Shown here: positions 42,627 through 49,714 of the stretch, one piece after another
Position numbering within the stretch: the first letter of the stretch is position 1
How the letters are laid out: each line of letters starts with the position of its first letter
Assembly: GCF_018588945.1 (NCBI RefSeq)
Contig: NZ_JAFIWA010000004.1
Coordinates: 186,001 to 250,000 of the forward strand
Length of the DNA stretch: 64,000 bases
DNA from: Microbacterium flavescens
Lineage (GTDB): Bacteria > Actinomycetota > Actinomycetes > Actinomycetales > Microbacteriaceae
Direction: 5' to 3'
The notes under the pieces: model-generated
The model's database searches: none
What the model was told of the DNA's origin: nothing
Seen by the model: only the letters and a program-made list of their open reading frames with translations
Translations under genes and position numbers: made by a program

Positions 42627-42735
42627 CCCGCAGCGCCTGGAGGTATCCGTCGGGGTACATCGGCTCACTTTCGTCGTCGTGAGCGTCAGCAGTGTCCGCC
42701 TCGTTCGGCTCGTCGTCTGGGACGCATGTGCACAT
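42610..42735 (-). CDS. Small acidic hypothetical protein
   Basis: 41 residues, beginning MCTCVPDDEPNEADTADAH and ending YLQALRDEWPD; rich in Asp and Glu with two Cys in a CxC. A very good ribosome site (GGAGGAAAG) stands before the ATG at 42735, which is why I accept so short a gene. Its 3' end overlaps the start of the DUF4325 gene by 17 bases. No known domain. Confidence 0.6.
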   Translation of the reverse strand: MCTCVPDDEPNEADTADAHDDESEPMYPDGYLQALRDEWPD

Positions 42736-42914
42736 GCGCCTTTCCTCCGATTCGTCGATCGCTTCCGAATCAATGATCTGCCGGAGACCGGCCCGTAGTC
42801 CCTCGGTGTTCGCAGTTGTTGGAACGCACGCCGCCGCGGCGTGACGGCGCACCGGCAGGGTGGACGTGTGCGGCGGTGGGTCGCGCGTCAGCCGAGTCCG
42901 GAGGCGAGGTCGGA

Positions 42915-43094
42915 ATGCGTGTGTTGGAGAGCGCAGCAAGGCTCGACCTCCCGGACCGGCGGGTGGCGGTTTGCGGCGACTGGCATGGAAACGTCGGCTT
43001 CCTGCGGACGCTCGCACCCGCGATCGCCTCGCGCTGGACCGCCGACGCTGTCGGAATCGTCTTCACCGTCTACGGCCGCGAGCTGTCGGGCTAG
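42915..43094 (+). pseudogene. Truncated metallophosphoesterase fragment
   Basis: 59 codons. Residues 15-30 read VAVCGDWHGNVGFLRTL, matching the first metal-binding motif (GDxHG) of calcineurin-like phosphoesterases. The sequence then departs from the family and stops, so all later metal motifs are missing. Start ATG 42915 with a GAGGT upstream. Probably a remnant left by recombination in this accessory patch. Confidence 0.55.
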
Positions 43095-43141
43095 CGGGAG
43101 AAACTCGCTCCGGGGAGTCGACCGACCCGCTGCATCGCACA

Positions 43142-43176
43142 GAGACCCGGCCCCGCTCGAAAGGGGGCCGGGTCTC
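43142..43176. terminator. Strong hairpin between convergent units
   Basis: 13-bp stem (43142-43154 with 43164-43176) of GAGACCCGGCCCC type and a 9-base loop. It separates the rightward phosphoesterase fragment from the leftward secreted-protein operon and could terminate both. No T-run. Confidence 0.7.
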
Positions 43177-43216
43177 CGTGGTCGTCAGTCGGTCCGGTGC
43201 CGTCGTCCGGTGAAGT

Positions 43217-43594
43217 TTAGGGCGAGGTACTGACGGTGACGTAGTCGCCCACATGTTCGCCCGGCGCATCATCACTGAGCGGTTCTTTCGCCAGAGTCGC
43301 GTCGGTGTCACTGATCGTTACCTTGACAGGAAGCCGGCCGCACCCGCTTGCCCAGTCGTCCGTCGTGATGACGATCAAGCATTCCTCCGAGTTGTTGGCG
43401 TTCTTCGCGGCATAGTAAGCACTTCCGTTGCTGTCTTCGCCGAGGTACCGGACGGAGTCGGAGGTGAACACATCGTCTGTAACCGCTGCGGGCAGCTCGG
43501 CTGGAGTTCCGCTGTCAAGCGGCCCGGAGGCACAACCTGACATTAGAAGCGCCAGTCCGATTGTGGACGTCACCGCGGCTGCTCGTATGTGCAT
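43217..43594 (-). CDS. Small lipoprotein, paralogue of the protein at 44434-45030
   Basis: 125 residues with a lipobox LMSGC (Cys21). The mature part has SAYYAAKNANNSEECLIVITTDDWASGCG, which aligns with KYWIALDNDGLLCLVALIDTKDWVAGMSCAG of the first operon gene, including the two Cys and the DW. Hence it is a second copy of the same secreted fold (type A). AAAGGGA precedes the ATG. Last gene of a leftward four-gene operon. Function unknown. Confidence 0.75.
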   Translation of the reverse strand: MHIRAAAVTSTIGLALLMSGCASGPLDSGTPAELPAAVTDDVFTSDSVRYLGEDSNGSAYYAAKNANNSEECLIVITTDDWASGCGRLPVKVTISDTDATLAKEPLSDDAPGEHVGDYVTVSTSP

Positions 43595-43627
43595 CGCGTA
43601 TTCCCTTTCGTTGGTGGGCCGATCCGT

Positions 43628-44058
43628 TCACGGGCGGCGTGTATAGCACTGAGCTGGTGCCGGGTCGCCGATGCCGTTGTATGGCACCCACAGACACCGG
43701 TTCCAGGCGCTCGTCCTTGCGGCGTGGCTGAGCGTAGTCCCCGCACCAGTCGCTTGAGCGGCGAAGAGTGTGCCGCCGCTGTTACGGGTCTCGATCCGTG
43801 AGTCTCCGAAACTGAGCCCCGCCCAATTCTGAAGCGAAATATATTGATCGATCCTCCGACGATAGTGAAGCCCTGGCCACCGACCTTCGGAGTGTTGGGG
43901 GCGAGTTGGCCATCGTAGAACTTCGTGAATACCACGGCCGAGGCGGGGGATGCGACGCCCGCTACAGCGAGCGCGATGGCGGTGACGCACGCTATTAGAG
44001 CCAACTTCAGTCGACTCGGAGTGGTCCGGCTGCCTCTCAAGCAGATGTGCTGGGTCAT
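43628..44058 (-). pseudogene. Small secreted protein gene with a frameshift (type B copy)
   Basis: From ATG 44058 the frame gives a signal peptide (LKLALIACVTAIALAVAGVASPASA) and VVFTKFYDGQLAPNTPKVGGQGFTIVGGS. It then goes out of frame near 43855. The other frame continues QYISLQNWAGLSFGDSRIE and TLFAAQATGAGTTLSHAARTSAWN, ending at 43628. Joined, it parallels the neighbour at 44055-44432 (TLYAQAEATGAAAQVTHARKIATAKS). One missing base explains the break. The start overlaps the preceding stop (ATGA). Either a recent pseudogene or a sequencing error. Confidence 0.7.
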
Positions 44059-44432
44059 GTCAGGTAACTCGACTGAACGTAGGCTTCCGCGCCGGTCGAT
44101 GGCCCGTAGAAGTAGCTCTTCGCGGTAGCGATCTTCCGCGCGTGGGTGACCTGAGCTGCGGCACCGGTGGCCTCTGCCTGTGCGTACAGGGTCGGGCCCG
44201 CGTATACCTGAGCAACCGCAGTGTGCAGGATGGAACCGCCGCCAGCCAGAATGCGGGAGCCGTATATGTAGTTCGCCGAGGCCGAGATCTTGTATCCCGC
44301 GGTCAAGTAGCCCTGGTAGTAGAAGTTCCGGGTGTAAGCCTGAGCGCTGACCGCGGTTGCGCCGACGATGACGAGAGCCAGTGCCGCAGCGACGATCGTG
44401 TTGAGGAGGCGCGGGGTGATTCGGGTGCCCAT
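44055..44432 (-). CDS. Small secreted protein of unknown function (type B)
   Basis: 125 residues. A signal peptide ends at about VSAQA (residue 33). The mature 90 residues are rich in Ala, Gly, Ser and Tyr: YTRNFYYQGYLTAGYKISASANYIYGSR, then AQAEATGAAAQVTHARKIATAKSYFYGPSTGAEAYVQ. I recognise no family. GAGGGA precedes the ATG at 44432. It starts 1 base after the stop of the type A gene and overlaps the next gene by 4, so it is tightly coupled. Confidence 0.72.
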   Translation of the reverse strand: MGTRITPRLLNTIVAAALALVIVGATAVSAQAYTRNFYYQGYLTAGYKISASANYIYGSRILAGGGSILHTAVAQVYAGPTLYAQAEATGAAAQVTHARKIATAKSYFYGPSTGAEAYVQSSYLT

Positions 44433-44433
44433 T

Positions 44434-45030
44434 TCAGTCCCTCGAGATCGGACCGGCGAACACACGCAGCTGGAATTCCGACGTCGTGCGGGAAGTGCCG
44501 GCAGGCGCTACAACCTCACGGTCGCGAGCAGATGCGGCTGGGTTCGCGACCACCAGGTTTGGTGTCTTGGACGTCAGGAATCCCGCGCGTGCTACTTCCC
44601 CATCTGGAATGAGGTACGCCTCGACCTCCGCTCGGGGGCCGAGCAGCCTCACACCGGTGCCCTGCGCTGCAAAGGCCTCGGGGCCGGCGCAGCTCATTCC
44701 GGCGACCCAGTCCTTGGTGTCGATGAGAGCGACCAGGCAAAGAAGTCCGTCGTTGTCGAGCGCGATCCAGTATTTGACTCCGTCAAACGTCCCAAACGAC
44801 CTGAGCGTCGCGCTGTTGAGATTCTCGGAAACCTCACCTTCGACTAGTCGCGCGTCAAGCGCGACCGACCTAGTCGGCTTGGCGTGCAGGGCGTTGATGG
44901 CGTAACTCTCCGCGGAGGGAACCGCAGCAGCGCTAACTGCGCCAGCAGTCACCATCCCACCCACGATCGCTGCAGCTGTGACTGATGCCGCGGCGATGAA
45001 CCATCGCGCGGACCGTCCGAATCTACTCAT
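44434..45030 (-). CDS. Secreted or membrane-anchored protein of unknown function (type A)
   Basis: 198 residues. An N-terminal hydrophobic segment (WFIAAASVTAAAIVGGMVTAGAVSAAA) acts as signal peptide or anchor. The middle contains VKYWIALDNDGLLCLVALIDTKDWVAGMSCAGPEAFAAQGTGV, with two Cys likely in a disulfide. GGAGGAAAC lies before the ATG at 45030. It is the first gene of the operon A, B, B' (frameshifted), A'. The residue pattern and small size suggest an extracellular role; no function can be assigned. Confidence 0.75.
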   Translation of the reverse strand: MSRFGRSARWFIAAASVTAAAIVGGMVTAGAVSAAAVPSAESYAINALHAKPTRSVALDARLVEGEVSENLNSATLRSFGTFDGVKYWIALDNDGLLCLVALIDTKDWVAGMSCAGPEAFAAQGTGVRLLGPRAEVEAYLIPDGEVARAGFLTSKTPNLVVANPAASARDREVVAPAGTSRTTSEFQLRVFAGPISRD

Positions 45031-45293
45031 GTTTCCTCCAGGGGAATAAGGGAACAACGAACACCGGCCACGGGCCCACGGTTCGAGCCCTCAAACGATT
45101 CCCCCGGCGCATCCTCCTTGACGAGCCTCGGTCGGGAACCGCTTACATCGGTCGGTGGGCTCATCGTTCCCTAAGCCGCTTTGTGCGCACAAGTCGTCCG
45201 TTTGGGGGACGAGATTGCGATAACGCCGAATCAGGCCGACGAACACTCATCCGTCGATGAGTTCACGCGCAGCGGTTGACCCAGGAGTCCCGG

Positions 45294-45512
45294 CTACAGC
45301 GGCGCTCTGGTTCGGAACCGGTGGAGCAACTGCCTGACGCCGCTGAGGACGATTGCGCCGACGCCGCTCATCACTGCCACAAGCAGAAGAAGGTTCGCGA
45401 CTGCCCCGGTAAACGCCTTCCAAGCAAGGTCAGTATCGGTCGCTATCTCAGGGCTGATCACCGCACTTGCAAATCCCAACACTGCCGAGAGGACTAGCGC
45501 TGACACGGACAT
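45294..45512 (-). CDS. Small two-helix membrane protein, possibly 5'-truncated by a frameshift
   Basis: 72 residues with two membrane segments (VSALVLSAVLGFASAVISPEIA; AVANLLLLVAVMSGVGAIVLSGV) and a basic C-terminus. No good ribosome site precedes the ATG at 45512. Upstream, a frame from ATG 45582 (MTEKAVTDPLPRYA) runs into a stop, but restoring one GC unit in GCGC near 45540 would join it to RIPKHTALTV and this protein. Unknown function. Confidence 0.5.
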   Translation of the reverse strand: MSVSALVLSAVLGFASAVISPEIATDTDLAWKAFTGAVANLLLLVAVMSGVGAIVLSGVRQLLHRFRTRAPL

Positions 45513-46126
45513 GACCGTCAGGGCGGTGTGCTTAGGAATGCGCGTATCGGGGCAGGGGATCCGTGACGGCTTTCTCAGTCATGCCGAGAGAGTATCCGCA
45601 CGGCCGATCGGGTCAGCATGGGTATCGTTCATCTGTGGAGAAGCGGTCTCGCAGGGCTACGACGGTGTGTCGTTCTGCGTGCTGAGATCGGTGCGGCCGC
45701 AGCGCGAGAGGCGGTCCTCGACCGCCGCAAGTGGATCTATGAGCGGAGTTGAGGTCGCGAACTATCGCGACGCAATCCGACCGGTGTCCGGTCGGATAGC
45801 TTCCGTATCGCGGCGGTTACCCGTTGCCCGTTTAGCCCGCGCAACGATCCGCACTCCGGCGGAACGCTATCCGCACACGGCCGCGGGAACGGAAATGCAT
45901 ACTGGCCTGGGCATCTTCCGGCCCTTTGTCCCAAGTACCTTTGGACGCTCGGCCAGCGGCACGGCACACAGTACCGCACAATCTTCAGTCCCGTCTGAGG
46001 CGGCGGGAGGCAGATCCGTCCCACCTAACTCTGGAATCGACACCAATATGCTCCCTGTTCCGGGTGAACGCGGACCGCCGGTCTGGCACCCCCCCTGGGC
46101 TGAGCCGCAGACGGCAAGCACGACTA
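45513..46126. other. 614-base stretch without a credible gene
   Basis: Reading frames here have poor codon character and no domain. I see only a perfect 10-bp hairpin with a TGT loop at 45775-45797 (ATCCGACCGG and its complement). The base composition is less GC-biased than the chromosome around it, as for the rest of the patch from 42004. Confidence 0.5.
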
Positions 46127-46624
46127 TCACTCGGCTCGCGAAGCCGCCCGCCGGTGCACCTCGCGCATCTGCGCGTCGAATGGTGCCACCGGGGAGATGA
46201 CGACCACGTCGGGCGCGACATCCGTGATCGGCAGCGGTGTCACCGGACCGGCCGGCAATCCCCACGACGCCCGCCACTCCGCGAGCTGAGACGCCGATGC
46301 CGCGGCGACAACGCGGCCCAGCCCCGCCCAACCGTGGGCGGCCGCGCACATCGGGCAGTGCTCGCCCGATGTGTAGACCGTCGATGCAGCGCGCTGAGCA
46401 GGCGTGAGGTGGGCGATCGCCGACTTCACAAGAACGATCTCCGGATGCGCCGTCGGATCGGCATCCGACGTCTCGCGGTTCGCCGCCTCGGCCAGCACCG
46501 TTCCATCCGCGTCGACGAGGACTGATCCGAACGGATCGTCGCCGTTATCGAGTGCCTGCGTAGCGAGAGCGACGCATCGCCGCAGATGACCCTCGTCGAT
46601 GGTGCCCGTCCCCGCAACCGTCAC
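46127..46624 (-). CDS. Nucleoside/nucleobase deaminase (cytidine-deaminase superfamily)
   Basis: 165 residues with a GTG start (tentative, no ribosome site). The zinc site is complete: PTAHPEIVLVKSA holds the His-x-Glu and SGEHCPMCAAAHGWAGLGRVV the PCxxC-type pair. The beginning RRCVALATQALDNGDDPFGSVLVDADG is typical of guanine/cytosine deaminase and TadA relatives. It hydrolyses an amino group from a base in the cytoplasm; which base is not clear. Confidence 0.85.
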   Translation of the reverse strand: MTVAGTGTIDEGHLRRCVALATQALDNGDDPFGSVLVDADGTVLAEAANRETSDADPTAHPEIVLVKSAIAHLTPAQRAASTVYTSGEHCPMCAAAHGWAGLGRVVAAASASQLAEWRASWGLPAGPVTPLPITDVAPDVVVISPVAPFDAQMREVHRRAASRAE

Positions 46625-46702
46625 GGCGGCCAAGCTAGTGGAAGCCCGTCCCGTGCACAACGGATGCCGCGCCAGCCCCGCGGCGTACGGGAGACTGTCC
46701 CC

Positions 46703-47368
46703 ATGAGCTTCACTGCGTCCGGCGATCGGCAGTCGCCGGAGGTGGTGGGGTCGGTGTACCAGCGAGCCCTCGGCAGTGAATTCGCGAAGCTCGATCCTCA
46801 TCTGCAGCGATACTTCGGCCCGATCCCGGCCGGCTGCGTCGGCAGCGGATCCGGCGTCTATGAGATCGCCGGATCCCGGCTTCGATGGCTGCGACCCGTC
46901 CTCGCGCTGATCGCGAGCAGGCACGTCTTGTTCCCGGAGTTCGGGCGCGATGTGCCGTTCACCGTCATCAACGCGCCGGGACCCTACGGCAGCCTGAGCG
47001 CCGTTCGGACGTTCGAGTTTCCCGAGCGGACACGGATCATGGAAGACACGATGACCGCCGCGAACGGGAGGATCGTCGATCGGCTCGGGAAGCGGCGAGG
47101 CCTCGAGGTCACCATCCGTGTCGGCGTCGTCGCCGGCGCTCTGCTCATGACGTCCAACCGCATCGCCCTCCGAGCCGGACGCGCGCGCATCCCTCTGCCC
47201 CGCCTGGCCACCATGCATCTCGTCGAGCGCACGGATCCGGCGGACCCGTCGCGCCAGCGCGTGGACGTGCGGATCACCGCGCCCCTGGTCGGCGAGGCGT
47301 TCCGCTACACGGGAAGCTTCGCGTACACGATCCGTGCCGCTGCTCCCGACGAGCAACCCGAGAGCTGA
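46703..47368 (+). CDS. DUF4166 domain protein
   Basis: 221 residues. DUF4166 pattern: FAKLDPHLQRYFGPIPAGCVGSGSGVYEIAGSRLRWLRPVLALIASRHVLFPEFGRDVPFTVIN, and the second half with RTRIMEDTM and RIALRAGRARIPLPRL. Function unknown; the fold resembles START/SRPBCC-like lipid proteins by size only. GGGAGA lies before the ATG. The 3' third is duplicated at 48313-48545. Confidence 0.85.
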   Translation: MSFTASGDRQSPEVVGSVYQRALGSEFAKLDPHLQRYFGPIPAGCVGSGSGVYEIAGSRLRWLRPVLALIASRHVLFPEFGRDVPFTVINAPGPYGSLSAVRTFEFPERTRIMEDTMTAANGRIVDRLGKRRGLEVTIRVGVVAGALLMTSNRIALRAGRARIPLPRLATMHLVERTDPADPSRQRVDVRITAPLVGEAFRYTGSFAYTIRAAAPDEQPES

Positions 47369-47403
47369 CCCGCGCGGGTCATCGGGGTAACAGCGGCGAG
47401 CAG

Positions 47404-47601
47404 CTAATCCCCGTCGGCGCCCCCAGCACCGGCCCCAGCGCCGGCACCGCCATCGAGCTCGACGGCGGACGGCTCGGCGTGTCCGACGAACGCGACGGGT
47501 GTCGTCGTGGCGTCACCGGGTCGGAGATTCGCCGCCTCGAGGGCACGGGCGATGGCGTCCTCGATCTCCGACCGGGAATCGATGTGCTGATCTTCGCTCA
47601 T
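47404..47601 (-). CDS. Small acidic hypothetical protein (copy 1)
   Basis: 65 residues: MSEDQHIDSRSEIEDAIARALEA at the start, then AVELDGGAGAGAGAGG. A perfect GGAGGAATC precedes the ATG. No known domain. The second copy (48581-48778) differs at two residues (I to V and A to D). Confidence 0.72.
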   Translation of the reverse strand: MSEDQHIDSRSEIEDAIARALEAANLRPGDATTTPVAFVGHAEPSAVELDGGAGAGAGAGGADGD

Positions 47602-47657
47602 GATTCCTCCTGGCGCGAGCGTAGCGGCATGCGCCGGGCGCGGCATCCGAATGATAC

Positions 47658-48312
47658 TCACGCGAGCGGCTCGGCAGCCTCACGGGCGGCGCGCGCCGAC
47701 GACCGCACCGCACCGATGCTGGCGGCGATCACGAGGGCGATCCCGACCAGCTCGAGCCAGGCCAGGTGCTGGCCGAGGAAGATGAAGCCGGCGAGCGCCG
47801 CGGTCGCGGGTGCGAGGCTCATGAGGATGGCGAAGACCGCAGCGGGCAGCCGGCGCAGGGCGACCAGCTCGAGCGCGTACGGAATGGTCGACGACAGCAC
47901 CGCCACAGCGGCGCCGAGCGCCACGATCTCGATACGCAGCAGGGCCGATCCGGCGTCGGCGATGCCGAACGGCAGGGCGAGCACGGCGCCGACGGCCATC
48001 GCCAGCGCGAGGCCGTCGAGCTTCGGGAAGTCGCGGCCGACCCGTGCCGAGGCGAGGATGTAGAACGCCCAGCTCGCCGCGGCGCCGAGCGCGAACAGCA
48101 CGCCGAGCGGATCGAGCCGGTCCCAGCCGCCTCCGCCGAGAGCCGCGACGCCCGCCAGCGCGAGCAGAGCCCAGAGCCAGGCCGACGCGCGTCTGCTGGC
48201 GACGATCGACAGGACGAGGGGTCCGAGCACCTCGATGGTGACGGTGACGCCGAGCGGGAGGCGCTCGAGCGCGAGGTAGAAGAGCGCGTTCATGGTCGCG
48301 AGCACGACTCCG
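47658..48312 (-). pseudogene. 5'-truncated EamA transporter (copy 1)
   Basis: Identical over its length to the intact EamA gene at 48835-49710, but its first 75 codons are missing. At the junction (48310-48312) the sequence switches to the antisense strand of the DUF4166 gene. It therefore lacks the leader and the first two membrane segments. An internal ATG at 48293 could give a 211-residue fragment without a normal promoter. Confidence 0.85.
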
Positions 48313-48545
48313 GCGCTCTGCTCATGACGTCCACCCGCATCGCCCTCCGAGCCGGACGCGCGCGCATCCCTCTGCCCCGCCTGGCCACCATGCATCTCGT
48401 CGAGCGCACGGATCCGGCGGACCCGTCGCGCCAGCGCGTGGACGTGCGGATCACCGCGCCCCTGGTCGGCGAGGCGTTCCGCTACACGGGAAGCTTCGCG
48501 TACACGATCCGTGCCGCTGCTCCCGACGAGCAACCCGAGAGCTGA
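48313..48545 (+). pseudogene. DUF4166 3' fragment created by the duplication
   Basis: The last 77 codons of the DUF4166 gene repeated without a 5' part; LLMTSTRIALRAGRARIPL is recognisable. It carries one substitution (Asn to Thr) relative to the intact gene. No start signal in front. Confidence 0.85.
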
Positions 48546-48580
48546 CCCGCGCGGGTCATCGGGGTAACAGCGGCGAGCAG

Positions 48581-48778
48581 CTAATCCCCGTCGGCGCCCC
48601 CAGCACCGGCCCCAGCGCCGGCACCGCCATCGAGCTCGACGGCGGACGGCTCGGCGTGTCCGACGAACGCGACGGGTGTCGTCGTGGCGTCACCGGGTCG
48701 GAGATTCGCCGCCTCGAGGGCACGGTCGATGGCGTCCTCGATCTCCGACCGGGAATCGACGTGCTGATCTTCGCTCAT
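48581..48778 (-). CDS. Small acidic hypothetical protein (copy 2)
   Basis: 65 residues, the ancestral-position copy: it follows the intact EamA gene by 56 bases in the same direction and keeps the GGAGGAATC ribosome site. Sequence as copy 1, with QHVDS and AIDRALEAANL. Unknown function. Confidence 0.72.
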   Translation of the reverse strand: MSEDQHVDSRSEIEDAIDRALEAANLRPGDATTTPVAFVGHAEPSAVELDGGAGAGAGAGGADGD

Positions 48779-48834
48779 GATTCCTCCTGGCGCGAGCGTA
48801 GCGGCATGCGCCGGGCGCGGCATCCGAATGATAC

Positions 48835-49710
48835 TCACGCGAGCGGCTCGGCAGCCTCACGGGCGGCGCGCGCCGACGACCGCACCGCACCGATGCTGGC
48901 GGCGATCACGAGGGCGATCCCGACCAGCTCGAGCCAGGCCAGGTGCTGGCCGAGGAAGATGAAGCCGGCGAGCGCCGCGGTCGCGGGTGCGAGGCTCATG
49001 AGGATGGCGAAGACCGCAGCGGGCAGCCGGCGCAGGGCGACCAGCTCGAGCGCGTACGGAATGGTCGACGACAGCACCGCCACAGCGGCGCCGAGCGCCA
49101 CGATCTCGATACGCAGCAGGGCCGATCCGGCGTCGGCGATGCCGAACGGCAGGGCGAGCACGGCGCCGACGGCCATCGCCAGCGCGAGGCCGTCGAGCTT
49201 CGGGAAGTCGCGGCCGACCCGTGCCGAGGCGAGGATGTAGAACGCCCAGCTCGCCGCGGCGCCGAGCGCGAACAGCACGCCGAGCGGATCGAGCCGGTCC
49301 CAGCCGCCTCCGCCGAGAGCCGCGACGCCCGCCAGCGCGAGCAGAGCCCAGAGCCAGGCCGACGCGCGTCTGCTGGCGACGATCGACAGGACGAGGGGTC
49401 CGAGCACCTCGATGGTGACGGTGACGCCGAGCGGGAGGCGCTCGAGCGCGAGGTAGAAGAGCGCGTTCATGGTCGCGAGCACGACTCCGAACCAGACGAC
49501 GCCGGTCCACGCGCTGCGCGAGTGCCCGCTCAGGACGGGGCGCGCGATCAGCAGGAGGATCACCGCAGAGAACACCAGGCGCAGCATCACCATGCCCAGT
49601 GGGCCGACCGTCGGGAAGAGCAGCACCGCGAGCGAGGCGCCGACCTCCTGGCAGGCGAGGCCGGCGATGACGAGCAGGATCGCGGGGGTCGACCCCGCGC
49701 CGCGGGTCAC
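48835..49710 (-). CDS. EamA-family (DMT) transporter, RhtA-like
   Basis: 291 residues with ten membrane segments in two EamA halves: LAVLLFPTVGPLGMVMLRLVFSAVILLLIARP and the paired motif ALLALAGVAALGG; second half SSTIPYALELVALRRLPAAVFAILMSLAPATAALAGFIFLGQ. The RhtA branch exports threonine, homoserine or similar; the substrate here is inferred only by likeness. GTG start 4 bases after the stop of the lipoprotein gene upstream, so co-transcribed with it. Confidence 0.9.
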   Translation of the reverse strand: MTRGAGSTPAILLVIAGLACQEVGASLAVLLFPTVGPLGMVMLRLVFSAVILLLIARPVLSGHSRSAWTGVVWFGVVLATMNALFYLALERLPLGVTVTIEVLGPLVLSIVASRRASAWLWALLALAGVAALGGGGWDRLDPLGVLFALGAAASWAFYILASARVGRDFPKLDGLALAMAVGAVLALPFGIADAGSALLRIEIVALGAAVAVLSSTIPYALELVALRRLPAAVFAILMSLAPATAALAGFIFLGQHLAWLELVGIALVIAASIGAVRSSARAAREAAEPLA

Positions 49711-49714
49711 GAGG

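Larger units (their letters stand above)
47136..48312 (+). repeat. 1177-bp direct tandem duplication, first copy
   Basis: Runs from within the DUF4166 gene through the 65-residue gene into the EamA gene and is followed immediately by the second copy (48313-49489). The junction shares CCG microhomology with both parents. At least three base differences separate the copies: AACC/ACCC at 47157, GGGCG/GGTCG near 47548, and GATGTG/GACGTG near 47582. Confidence 0.93.
48313..49489 (+). repeat. 1177-bp direct tandem duplication, second copy
   Basis: Second unit of the duplication described at 47136-48312. It ends inside the intact EamA gene, where the sequence continues into that gene's real 5' end. 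Confidence 0.93.

Noticed and set aside
41930..46126. tRNA-Gly as an integrase attachment site
   Set aside because: No second copy of the tRNA 3' end and no integrase gene were found downstream, so only an IS-like remnant is claimed.
45511..46200. A 229-codon rightward frame in the accessory patch
   Set aside because: No ribosome site, Ser/Arg/Pro-rich sequence without a domain, and it overlaps the 3' end of a real deaminase gene.
46625..47356. In-frame upstream extension of the deaminase across the DUF4166 gene
   Set aside because: It is antisense to the well-supported DUF4166 gene; the deaminase domain begins near the GTG at 46624.
48313..48545. Second functional DUF4166 gene
   Set aside because: Only the 3' third is present and there is no start signal; it is a by-product of the tandem duplication.
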